Source: Bacillota bacterium
GTDB lineage: Bacteria; Bacillota; Clostridia; Clostridiales; Clostridiaceae
DNA: 11,666 bases
Assembly (NCBI GenBank): GCA_023417975.1
Contig: JAEZDX010000396.1
Span: 1-11,666, forward strand
Direction of reading: 5' to 3'
In this document: piece after piece, positions 1-6,502 of the stretch
How positions within the stretch are numbered: position 1 is the stretch's first letter
Layout of the letters: every line of letters starts with the position of its first letter
Translations under genes and position numbers: made by a program
Notes under the pieces: model-generated
The model's database searches: none
Told to the model about the DNA's origin: nothing
What the model saw: the letters and a program-made list of their open reading frames with translations, nothing else

Positions 1-255
1 GTTGCATCTGTAACGCTGCTTGCCAAGTCTGTTTTTTCCAAACTTGATAATGAAGGAGGAGCTGCAGTCAGGACAGCTTAACTCAGGAGTATTTTGACTT
101 TCATCCGAAAGCTTAGCAGTTTTAGTAAATAAAATATCCTTGAAACGCTGGATTTGTGAAGGTTTCATATTCATAAAACTCTCAAGCAATTCATGCTCAT
201 TATTGATATCATTAATTTCACTGATTTTATTTATGTCATTGATTTCATTACACAT
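1..255 (-). CDS. Transposase N-terminus, zinc-ribbon type (IS1595-like), cut by window edge
   Basis: This minus-strand reading frame starts with the ATG at 255-253 and stays open to position 1, giving 85 residues; the rest lies outside the window. A GAGGTGG ribosome binding site lies just upstream of the start. The N-terminus is asparagine/isoleucine-rich, with EINDIN present twice (residues 4-9 and 13-18). A zinc-ribbon start follows: CPDC at 61-64, then FGKNRLGKQRYRCN ending at residue 85. Cysteine pairs around a GK(N)xxGKQRYRC core are typical of the DNA-binding zinc ribbon at the N-terminus of IS1595/IS1-type transposases, which would make this a DDE-type mobile-element enzyme. The family is inferred from that motif alone; ISL3-like or other zinc-ribbon transposases are alternatives. 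Whether the element is intact cannot be judged here. Confidence 0.7.
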   Translation of the reverse strand, partial: MCNEINDINKISEINDINNEHELLESFMNMKPSQIQRFKDILFTKTAKLSDESQNTPELSCPDCSSSFIIKFGKNRLGKQRYRCN

Positions 256-613
256 AGGTGCCACCTCAATCTATATAGAAAGTAATAAATATCCTCATAT
301 TGAGCTGAGCTGTCATAAAACATCCTATTTTCAAGGATCTATGAGAGTTATCAACAATATTAGATATTTACTTTATATCAAGATTATTGACACTTAGAGC
401 TTGTCTGAATCACGTCTACTACTATTTCCGAACAGAGCCTTAGCGCCTGCTGAACGACTATGGATATATTAGGGTTGTGCCATAATGTGACATAAAACGG
501 CATGAAAAATAGGCCTGTCACAATTGGGATCTTACCCGCTAGTATGACAGGCTCTTATACATGAAAGGTGTAAAAAAGGTTGTATTCCGGCAGTTAGCCA
601 GTTGAGAATATTG
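256..613. other. Gene-poor region, possible insertion-sequence end and remnant
   Basis: No convincing gene was found. The stretch just upstream of the transposase should include one end of that element. On the minus strand, GGCTCTGTTCGGAAATAGT (439-421) looks like an IS terminus, but the partner end is outside the window, so this is a guess. A perfect 8-bp inverted repeat, GCCTGTCA (513-520) and TGACAGGC (545-552), encloses a 24-nt loop. A 14-codon ORF starts at 561 (MKGVKKVVFRQLAS) and could be the broken start of another element. It has no clear ribosome binding site. Confidence 0.4.
513..552. repeat. 8-bp inverted repeat with 24-nt loop
   Basis: GCCTGTCA at 513-520 is the exact reverse complement of TGACAGGC at 545-552. 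No T-tract follows, so it is not a normal terminator. It may be part of mobile-element debris or an operator. Function unknown. Confidence 0.4.
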
Positions 614-871
614 TTACTGTCTCCTAAGAATACGGAAGCTCTTTTCCAAGAACCTAATGAATATAAGATAGATTATTATTGATACAAGCATTCCAAGCAT
701 TATTTTTGGAGATAACATATATACACTTCCGAATATAGATTTATGATTCAATAGTATGAGGTCCTGCTTAACTAAAAGTTTATCTTTATCAAAAAAGCTT
801 CCGAGGATTGTTAAGATTCCCAGCACTTTTAACAGAATGAATGTGACTCTTTCTAATTTATTTCTTTCCAT
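614..871 (-). CDS. Small two-helix membrane protein, unknown function
   Basis: An 85-residue protein that I do not recognise. It has two likely membrane segments, about residues 10-27 (rich in I, L, F) and about 53-73 (MLGMLVSIIIYLIF core). They are joined by a charged loop containing FDKDKLL. The C-terminus is basic (EKSFRILRRQ). The start at 871 is supported by GAAGGA at 883-878, six bases upstream of the ATG. No catalytic motif is visible. The gene stands alone, divergent from the LacI gene, with about 280 bp of shared regulatory DNA. The good ribosome binding site and the coherent hydrophobic pattern favour a real gene, but the function is open. Confidence 0.6.
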   Translation of the reverse strand: MERNKLERVTFILLKVLGILTILGSFFDKDKLLVKQDLILLNHKSIFGSVYMLSPKIMLGMLVSIIIYLIFIRFLEKSFRILRRQ

Positions 872-954
872 CTATATTCCTTCTTTCATTTATTTTATAC
901 ACTAAGTTTATCAGATATTAAAATATGTTTTAGTAACATTTGTAATATCCTTCA

Positions 955-970
955 TGTGACAATTGTCACC
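955..970. promoter_or_regulatory. Perfect palindrome, Crp/Fnr- or Rex-like operator
   Basis: GTGACAATTGTCAC (956-969) is a perfect 14-bp palindrome. With T955 it reads TGTGA-N6-TCAC, close to the Crp/Fnr consensus TGTGA-N6-TCACA and to some Rex sites. Its right half overlaps a candidate -35 element (TTGTCA, 964-969). That position would suit repression of transcription toward the LacI gene, or control of the divergent small gene. The regulator is not encoded in the window. Confidence 0.5.
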
Positions 971-992
971 ATTGCTACATTCTACAGATAAT
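964..992 (+). promoter_or_regulatory. Candidate sigma-A promoter, distal promoter of lacI-type gene
   Basis: TTGTCA (964-969) and GATAAT (987-992) are separated by 17 bp. The -35 box sits inside the palindrome at 956-969. A transcript from here would carry a leader of about 150 nt before the regulator start. Confidence 0.4.
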
Positions 993-1068
993 TATGGAGT
1001 TGCATTACTGCTTAGAATTATTATTTTGATTATAATACTATAATTGGTGTAAATAGAATAAAATGTAA

Positions 1069-1106
1069 TGTAAACCATTGCAAGTTTTGAGGTTTTAACC
1101 TATAAT
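1069..1106 (+). promoter_or_regulatory. Sigma-A promoter of lacI-type gene with overlapping operator-like motif
   Basis: TTGCAA (1078-1083) and a perfect TATAAT (1101-1106) are separated by exactly 17 bp. TGTAAACCATTGCA (1069-1082) overlaps the -35 box and has the TGNAA-N4-TTNCA layout of LacI-family and cre-type operators. GTAAACC (1070-1076) recurs inverted as GGTTTAC (1123-1129) on the other side of the -10 box, 53 bp centre to centre or about five helical turns. This suggests autoregulation, possibly through paired sites. The promoter call is strong; the operator call is inference. Confidence 0.65.
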
Positions 1107-1150
1107 TATATATATGAACACGGGTTTACGAAATAGACAGAGGTGAGTTT

Positions 1151-2200
1151 GTGAGAAGTACGGATATAGCTAAGATAGCAGGAGTTTCTAGGAGTACTGT
1201 TTCAAGGGTGATTAATAATTACCCTAATGTTCCGCAAAAAACAAGAGATAAAGTTCTGAAAATTATAGAAAAATATAATTATGTGCCGGATGCCTCAGCC
1301 AGAATTCTTGCAGGAATCAAGAATATGACTATTGGCCTTTTTATAATTGATATGAGACTTGAAAGTGATTCTAAAGGAGGACGTATTGCATTAAGTCAAT
1401 ATTTTTCCTATTTGACAGGTTCTATAATTGAAGATGCCGCTAAAAAGGGATATAGAGTACTTGTGACAATGGTTAGTAATTGGGAAATGTACAAAGAGGT
1501 TAAGCAGGCATTTTATGATAATACAATAGCAGGCGGTATATTTGTTGGCCAGTATAGTGATGATCCTATAGTTAAAGAGATGATAAATGCAGGTTATAAG
1601 GTCGCTATAATTGACCAAGCTATAGAAGAACATAGAGATATTTATAATAAATGCATAGTAGTAAATTCCGATAACTTTAGCGGAGCCTACAATGCAATAA
1701 AATATCTTATCTCTCTCAAACATACTAGGATTGCTTATATTGCAGGTGAGCTTGAGAAGTCTTCGGCTTTAGAGAGATATGAAGGTTATAAAAAAGCACT
1801 GCTGGATTCAAATATTCCTATGATAAACAGTTTAATAGAATCAGAGGAGTTTACAGAAAATGGAGGATACCGTGCCACCAAAAAGCTATTGGCTAGAGAA
1901 AAACCAACTGCTATATTTCTAGGAAATGATCCAATGGCTATAGGTGCTATGAAAGCCATTAAAGAAGAGGGGATGAGAGTTCCGGAAGATATTTCACTAA
2001 TAGGCTTCGATGATATAGAAATAGCTAAATATCTAAATCCGCCATTAACGACAGTTAAAATGCGCTTATCGGAAATGGCTTCAATAGCGGCAAATTCGCT
2101 TATTGCAGCTATTGATAAAAAAATAGATTGCTCCGCCAACTATAAAGTTAATGTAGATTTAATAATTAGAGAATCTTGCATGGAAGTGAAAGAAGCATAG
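1151..2200 (+). CDS. LacI/GalR-family transcriptional repressor
   Basis: A 349-residue DNA-binding regulator of usual LacI-family length. The N-terminal helix-turn-helix is clear (TDIAKIAGVSRSTVSRVINN, residues 4-23). It is followed by the hinge region around 45-57 and a periplasmic-binding-protein-like sugar domain (about 58-340) with the conserved FLGNDPMAIGAM stretch and GFDD at 285-288. The start is GTG at 1151, preceded by AGAGGTGA about six bases upstream. The gene lies directly upstream of the secreted GH9 enzyme in the same orientation, separated by about 255 bp that contain a LacI-type palindrome. The likely role is a cytoplasmic repressor released by an oligosaccharide from plant cell walls. 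The effector is not predictable. By context it resembles the LacI-type regulators linked to glycoside hydrolase genes in cellulolytic clostridia. Family assignment is certain; target and ligand are inferred. Confidence 0.95.
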   Translation: MRSTDIAKIAGVSRSTVSRVINNYPNVPQKTRDKVLKIIEKYNYVPDASARILAGIKNMTIGLFIIDMRLESDSKGGRIALSQYFSYLTGSIIEDAAKKGYRVLVTMVSNWEMYKEVKQAFYDNTIAGGIFVGQYSDDPIVKEMINAGYKVAIIDQAIEEHRDIYNKCIVVNSDNFSGAYNAIKYLISLKHTRIAYIAGELEKSSALERYEGYKKALLDSNIPMINSLIESEEFTENGGYRATKKLLAREKPTAIFLGNDPMAIGAMKAIKEEGMRVPEDISLIGFDDIEIAKYLNPPLTTVKMRLSEMASIAANSLIAAIDKKIDCSANYKVNVDLIIRESCMEVKEA

Positions 2201-2250
2201 CATGGGGTTAGAATATGGGCAATAATAATAGGATATTTTTTGTAGCCTTA

Positions 2251-2268
2251 AATAAACGCGTGTTTATT
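2251..2268. promoter_or_regulatory. Operator candidate for LacI-type repressor
   Basis: AATAAACGCGTGTTTATT is an 18-bp palindrome with one mismatched symmetric pair and a central CG, the hallmark of LacI-family operators. It lies between the regulator and the GH9 gene. It shares a TAAAC core with the motif in the LacI promoter (GTAAACC, 1070-1076). The likely binder is the adjacent LacI-type protein; CcpA is an alternative. Confidence 0.6.
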
Positions 2269-2342
2269 ATCCATAATCTTACTTTTAGTCGTAAGTGATG
2301 GAATCATTGTAAATAGTGCGCATGAAACATTTGTAAATAAAG

Positions 2343-2365
2343 GAAATGTACGCGAGTACAGTTTC
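2343..2365 (+). other. Leader hairpin with GCGA tetraloop upstream of GH9 gene
   Basis: GAAATGTAC (2343-2351) pairs with GTACA plus TTTC (2356-2360, 2362-2365), leaving one bulged G at 2361 and a GCGA loop (2352-2355) of the stable GNRA class. It sits about 90 nt before the start codon and has no T-tract. It may stabilise the mRNA 5' end or be a processing site. DNA-level operator function cannot be excluded, since GTACGCGAGTAC is also a near palindrome. Confidence 0.35.
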
Positions 2366-2455
2366 GTTATTTTAATCTTAAGTAGAGGGGGAAAGGGTTG
2401 GCGACACTGTGTAAATTATCAAGGACAATAAAAATTATTAAAGGAGGCGACTATA

Positions 2456-5400
2456 TTGATAAAACAAAAAACAAGTAGAGTCTTTTCTACGGTACTGGCA
2501 TTTTCAATGCTGTTTAGTTTCTCGTTTTCGGGCGGAATAGCTGTTAAGGCGGCAAATTCGGATAAAATGTATACCTTGGCTGATTTTGAGACTGATACGC
2601 TTGATGGATTTAAAGTTGCCGATGGTGCAAACTTTTCAACTGTAATAGCCAGAGATGCTTCCACAGCCACAACCGGCAGCAGTTCACTTAAGCTTAGTTT
2701 TACAGGAGTTCCTGCGACAACAGACACAAACAACAGGCCTAATGCAAAGCTTGTTCTTAATAATCCGCAGGGCATAACAGCTGGGTCAGTTATTTCTTTT
2801 GATGTTAAGGTACCGGATGGTAAAACAGTTTATTTTATGCCCGTTATTTCTTACAATTCAGATGGAGCGGATTATGACTGGGTAGGAAATCCAGCACCAG
2901 GCAATTGGCAAAATTTCAAGGTTACAATTCCGGAGACTAAAGCATCGGGAGTGACATCCTTTGCTGTTCAGGTTATGCCCGAGCAGGATGGAGAAGCTTG
3001 GATTGACAATATTACATATACTGCTCCAACACCGTCAACAGACGGGTTAAAGCAAAAAATCGCTGATGCTCAAGCTCTTTACGATGGTGCCGCAGAGGGT
3101 ACGGAAATAGGTCAGTATGAACCAGGCTCTAAGGCTGCTTTAAAAAGCGTTATAGATGCTGCCAAGGCAGTTCTTGAAAAGGCCGCACCTACTCAGGCAG
3201 AAATAAACGCTCAAATTGATGCGTTATCTGCTGCTATTAATACTTTTCAAACAAAGCGGGTTGTATTTATCCAAAGCTTAAATTTGGCTATAAAACCTGT
3301 TCTGGATAATGGCAAAGTTAAGCTAAGCTGGAATGCTGCAGCAGATACGGATCATTATATAGTTCAGCGTGCAGCCAATTATAACGGACCGTTCACAAAG
3401 CTTAACTCAAATGTAAAGGCAACTTCCTATGTTGATGAAGCGCCTCTTTCAGGTAATAATGTGTATGTTATTGCAGCTGTTAATGCTGAAGGAACTATAA
3501 AGTTCTCACAGCAAGCCAATGTTAGAGTCTTGGGAGCACATCAGCAGCAGGATGTTAAGCTGTTTTATGATAAGGTGTCAGGCGGCTGGTCTGCAGGAAA
3601 AGGATTAACCGTGGATTCAAATGGGTGGTATCCTGTTGACAGTACTGCTGCAGGTATGTACAATACCCTTCCGTCGCTTCACATTAAGGTCAGCGGTGGT
3701 GATGGAAGCTGGATGGGTGCAATTGCACCAAATGGATGGGATGCAGTGAATTTAGAACCATACTATGAAAACGGTACCTTGGAATTTAACATTAAGGGCG
3801 CAAATGGAGGAGAAGATTTGGCACTTCGTTTTGGCTCCAAAACATGGGATGGAAAAGATGAGGATAAAGGAGCTAACAGCATCGCAAAATTTGTGACAGT
3901 AACAAAGGATTGGCAGCATGTTTCTATTCCATTGAAGAGTTTTGTTGGCCAATTGGGAGACTTCGATTTAAGATCTGTGAGGCAGATACCTATTAAAGCT
4001 GCTAACGGCTCGGATTTAGAGGTTTGGATAAATGATTTGAGAATCGTTACGCCAGACAGTGAAAAAATTGAAGAACCAATAAAAGTTAATCAGTTAGGTT
4101 ACACAACTAAGGCAGCTAAATATGCTTTAGTCAGCGGATTCAGTGATATATTGAAAGCTCAAGTAGGTACATCCTTTGAAATAAAAAGTAGTGCTGATGA
4201 CAAAACCGTATATTCCGGAAAATTAACACTAGGCACCGAAAATGATGCAGTTGTTTCAGGGGAAAAGGTGTTAAAAGCAGAATTTTCAGATTTACAGACG
4301 CCAGGAACTTACTATGTGGCTGTAGCAGGCATGAATAATTCACCGAAGTTCAAGATAGGTGATGATATTTTCAATTCACTATTGGTGGATGCTCAAAGGT
4401 ATTATTATTATCAGAGAGGTAACATGCCTTTGGAAGCAAAATATGCCGGTGACTTTGCAAGAGGAGCAGGTCTTCCTCAAGACAGTTCAGTAACATTACT
4501 GTCACAGTACGGACAGACCGGTGCAAAAAAACATGATGTTTCAGGCGGATGGTACGATGCAGGTGATTATGGTAAATATACAAGTGCAGCAGCTTCTGCA
4601 GTTTCAGATTTACTATGGTCCTATGAAATCTTCCCAAGTGAGTTTAAGGATGCCGCAGTTAATATTCCCGAAAGCGGAAATAACATATCAGATTTACTTG
4701 ATGAAGTAAGATTTGAATTGGATTTTATGCTTAAAATGCAGGATACTGCAACCGGCGGCTTCTATGCTCATGTTTGGGATCAAAACGCAGATGCCACTCC
4801 GGATAAAGCTCCGGATATGAAGAGATATATTCAAGATATAGGAGAAGACGGTAAGCCAGATACTAAGCCAACGCCTCATACAGCAGATGCAGTTGCTGCT
4901 TTGGCACATTCATATGTAGTATTTAAGAATGTCGATTCTGCCTATGCTTATAAACTATTGGCTGCAGCAGTAAATGGATGGACATACCTTGCAGCACATC
5001 CTGAATATATCGGATCAAAAGCAGGTGAACCATATACAGATACAAATGACAAGAACGATAGACTATGGGCCGCTGCAGAATTATACAGAGCTACTGGGGA
5101 TAAAGTATATAATGACTACTTCTTAACCCATTACAAAGATTTTGAAAATGCTTTTGTAGGTCATTATTGGGGAAATATGCAGCAAACAGCGTTTTACTCT
5201 TATATGAGTGCTGCTAATCCCGACAAGACTTTTGCTTCTTGGTATAAAGAACAGTTCAATAAATGGTCAAAAGAAACTATTGATAAAGTTTCTAAAAATG
5301 TTTGGGGAACTGCTCTTGGACAAGACGATTATTCCTGGGGAAGCAATTCGGGAGTATTAGGCTCAACTATGGATTTGTATATAGGCAATAAGGTTCTTGG

Positions 5401-5875
5401 GAATAATCTAAACAGCACTATAAGCGCCGTAAGATCAAGTATGAATTATATTTTGGGAGTAAACCCTTTAAGAATAAGCTATATAAGCGGTTATGGTGAA
5501 GATTCCGTTAAGAATACCTATAGCAATATTTATAGAAATGATGGTAATAAACTGCCACCTCCAGGATATTTGGCAGGCGGGGCAAATCAGAATGAAGGAG
5601 CAATTTTCTCACAATTCCATGGAAAAGCATATATAGATTCCGCTTATGAATGGACAACCAATGAACATACTATATACTGGAATTCGGTTTTGGTATTTAA
5701 TACTGCTGCGGCAGCTACTAACCTGCAGTATATATCAAATGAAACAAGTGAAGGCGGAAAACTTCCTCAGACAGGCAGTTTAGTGGATAATTCCGGTGTG
5801 TACGTATTTGGTGCATTTATAGTAGCGGCCGGTGTTATACTCTTTAAGAAAAAACAAGAGGGACAAGAAGGCTAA
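2456..5875 (+). CDS. Sortase-anchored multimodular GH9 glycoside hydrolase (cellulase/endoglucanase type)
   Basis: A 1139-residue secreted enzyme expected to hydrolyse beta-1,4-glucans at the cell surface. It starts at TTG 2456, eight bases after AAGGAGG. Modules in order: signal peptide with cleavage near AVKA-AN (residues 1-33); beta-sandwich carbohydrate-binding-like domain (about 36-190); helical FIVAR-like spacer (193-267); fibronectin type III-like domain (about 272-357); second carbohydrate-binding-like domain (about 360-532); Ig-like domain typical of one GH9 subgroup (KVNQLGY, 543-549, to about 635); GH9 catalytic domain (about 640-1095). The catalytic domain shows WYDAGDYGKY with the acid pair D701/D704 and the C-terminal NE with acid E1070. 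The end carries LPQTG (1103-1107), a hydrophobic helix and KKK, a standard sortase signal. No dockerin is present. The usual HHR motif near the C-terminus appears replaced by an IYRND stretch. GH9 assignment is firm; exact substrate (cellulose, xyloglucan, mixed-linkage glucan) and mode of action are not. Confidence 0.95.
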   Translation: MIKQKTSRVFSTVLAFSMLFSFSFSGGIAVKAANSDKMYTLADFETDTLDGFKVADGANFSTVIARDASTATTGSSSLKLSFTGVPATTDTNNRPNAKLVLNNPQGITAGSVISFDVKVPDGKTVYFMPVISYNSDGADYDWVGNPAPGNWQNFKVTIPETKASGVTSFAVQVMPEQDGEAWIDNITYTAPTPSTDGLKQKIADAQALYDGAAEGTEIGQYEPGSKAALKSVIDAAKAVLEKAAPTQAEINAQIDALSAAINTFQTKRVVFIQSLNLAIKPVLDNGKVKLSWNAAADTDHYIVQRAANYNGPFTKLNSNVKATSYVDEAPLSGNNVYVIAAVNAEGTIKFSQQANVRVLGAHQQQDVKLFYDKVSGGWSAGKGLTVDSNGWYPVDSTAAGMYNTLPSLHIKVSGGDGSWMGAIAPNGWDAVNLEPYYENGTLEFNIKGANGGEDLALRFGSKTWDGKDEDKGANSIAKFVTVTKDWQHVSIPLKSFVGQLGDFDLRSVRQIPIKAANGSDLEVWINDLRIVTPDSEKIEEPIKVNQLGYTTKAAKYALVSGFSDILKAQVGTSFEIKSSADDKTVYSGKLTLGTENDAVVSGEKVLKAEFSDLQTPGTYYVAVAGMNNSPKFKIGDDIFNSLLVDAQRYYYYQRGNMPLEAKYAGDFARGAGLPQDSSVTLLSQYGQTGAKKHDVSGGWYDAGDYGKYTSAAASAVSDLLWSYEIFPSEFKDAAVNIPESGNNISDLLDEVRFELDFMLKMQDTATGGFYAHVWDQNADATPDKAPDMKRYIQDIGEDGKPDTKPTPHTADAVAALAHSYVVFKNVDSAYAYKLLAAAVNGWTYLAAHPEYIGSKAGEPYTDTNDKNDRLWAAAELYRATGDKVYNDYFLTHYKDFENAFVGHYWGNMQQTAFYSYMSAANPDKTFASWYKEQFNKWSKETIDKVSKNVWGTALGQDDYSWGSNSGVLGSTMDLYIGNKVLGNNLNSTISAVRSSMNYILGVNPLRISYISGYGEDSVKNTYSNIYRNDGNKLPPPGYLAGGANQNEGAIFSQFHGKAYIDSAYEWTTNEHTIYWNSVLVFNTAAAATNLQYISNETSEGGKLPQTGSLVDNSGVYVFGAFIVAAGVILFKKKQEGQEG

Positions 5876-5945
5876 GTTAAATTTCCACTAAATACACGGT
5901 ATATATTTATCAAAGACTGAAGCAAAATAAAATACTTTCATATGG

Positions 5946-5979
5946 AAACAGAGGCTGTTAAATCGGTCTCTGTTTTATT
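5946..5979 (+). terminator. Intrinsic terminator after GH9 gene
   Basis: AAACAGAG (5946-5953) pairs with CTCTGTTT (5968-5975). The stem can be extended inward by one C-G and two G-T pairs. The downstream arm runs into TTTTATT. It lies about 70 nt after the GH9 stop. The T-tract is modest and partly within the stem. Confidence 0.65.
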
Positions 5980-6150
5980 ATGGGACTAAATATTTTTATT
6001 GCCATTGTATTTGGAATGCTTTTATATGCCAATACAATTTCTATTCTTAAGAAGGTGAAAAGTGGTGAAAGTACAGAACTGAACACCATTTTTGGCTGCT
6101 TATTAACAGGCTTTATTCTATATTGTTTTTTTACTATATGTTCAAAATAA
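5980..6150 (+). CDS. Predicted small two-helix membrane peptide
   Basis: A 56-codon ORF beginning at the ATG at 5980 and ending at TAA 6148-6150. It encodes two hydrophobic segments (about residues 3-22 and 37-54) joined by a charged loop, KKVKSGESTEL. This helix-loop-helix pattern is coherent and unlikely to be random. However, the start directly abuts the GH9 terminator and has no recognisable ribosome binding site. An internal ATG (residue 13) is an alternative start. The stop codon overlaps the ribosome binding site of the next tiny ORF, which suggests translational coupling. I do not recognise the family. Confidence 0.4.
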   Translation: MGLNIFIAIVFGMLLYANTISILKKVKSGESTELNTIFGCLLTGFILYCFFTICSK

Positions 6151-6159
6151 GGAGAAAAA

Positions 6160-6210
6160 ATGGGATGTTTTGTGACAGCTGAAGATGAAGGTATTCATTA
6201 CGTTATATAG
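6160..6210 (+). CDS. 16-residue ORF with good ribosome binding site, possibly a truncated gene
   Basis: The ATG at 6160 follows AAGGAG (6149-6154) by five bases and encodes MGCFVTAEDEGIHYVI before TAG. The MGCFV(T/A)...AE... start resembles, from memory, the N-terminus of small hypothetical proteins in Firmicutes that are several times longer. If so, this is the stub of a decayed gene. An inverted-repeat arm (6168-6177) lies inside it. It may equally be a genuine micropeptide. No function can be given. Confidence 0.3.
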   Translation: MGCFVTAEDEGIHYVI

Positions 6211-6225
6211 CGCTATGTCACAAAA
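6168..6225. repeat. Perfect 10-bp inverted repeat with 38-nt spacer
   Basis: TTTTGTGACA (6168-6177) is the exact reverse complement of TGTCACAAAA (6216-6225). Neither side shows a T-tract suited to a plus-strand terminator, and no target-site duplication was found. It might be a miniature element, a paired operator, or an RNA hairpin. Confidence 0.45.
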
Positions 6226-6502
6226 AAAAGTTGATGAAAGTTAGGACAATCATTAGGAAAATCGGTTGGACAAGCCATAAAGTGCCATCAACCGTTTATT
6301 GTTACATAGCCTTAGCTTTATGAAAGCTGCTGATAATATTTTCAATGATGCTGCAAGATTGTTTTCCGTAAGTAATTTGTCTCTTGATTTTTTATTAAAT
6401 TTACGAATCTATGTTTGATATGATAAAATTATTTTAGCGATGATTTTGAAAAAAGGCTGCATAAAAACAGCTAAGAAAAAATGGAGAAGAGGAAGCATTA
6501 TA
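6211..6502. other. Non-coding stretch before DUF3237-like gene
   Basis: No gene was supported here. CGGTTG (6263-6268) and CAACCG (6289-6294), followed by a T-rich tail, form a weak terminator candidate. A poor promoter candidate is TTAAAT (6395-6400) with TATGAT (6419-6424) at 18-bp spacing, heading toward the gene at 6503. Confidence 0.3.

Larger units (their letters stand above)
2201..2455 (+). promoter_or_regulatory. GH9 upstream region with long leader
   Basis: This stretch contains no gene. It holds the operator-like palindrome at 2251-2268. It also holds a 9-bp direct repeat, TTGTAAATA, at 2307-2315 and 2331-2339, and a hairpin with a GNRA-type loop at 2343-2365. The AAGGAGG ribosome binding site is at 2441-2447. 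A weak promoter candidate is TTGTAG (2240-2245) with TATTAT (2265-2270). Its 19-bp spacer is longer than normal, and the palindrome starts inside it and runs into the -10 box. No LacI-gene terminator is apparent, so read-through from the regulator is possible. Confidence 0.5.

Noticed and set aside
140..397. 85-residue plus-strand ORF
   Set aside because: It lies opposite the transposase start, which has better motif support and a ribosome binding site. The plus-strand ORF has none and its composition looks like antisense translation.
2343..2365. c-di-GMP riboswitch before the GH9 gene
   Set aside because: Only a simple hairpin is visible. The conserved two-helix core and tetraloop-receptor features of that class are absent.
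2419..2775. Minus-strand ORF across the GH9 start
   Set aside because: It is antisense to the signal peptide and first domain of a clear gene and has no ribosome binding site or recognisable motif.
4521..4709. Plus-strand 62-residue ORF inside the GH9 catalytic domain
   Set aside because: It is an alternate frame of the segment encoding the catalytic DAGD motif, with no independent signal.
6440..6502. Upstream start for the DUF3237-like gene
   Set aside because: The 21 extra residues are lysine-rich, lack family resemblance and have no ribosome binding site, whereas GAAGAGG precedes the ATG at 6503.
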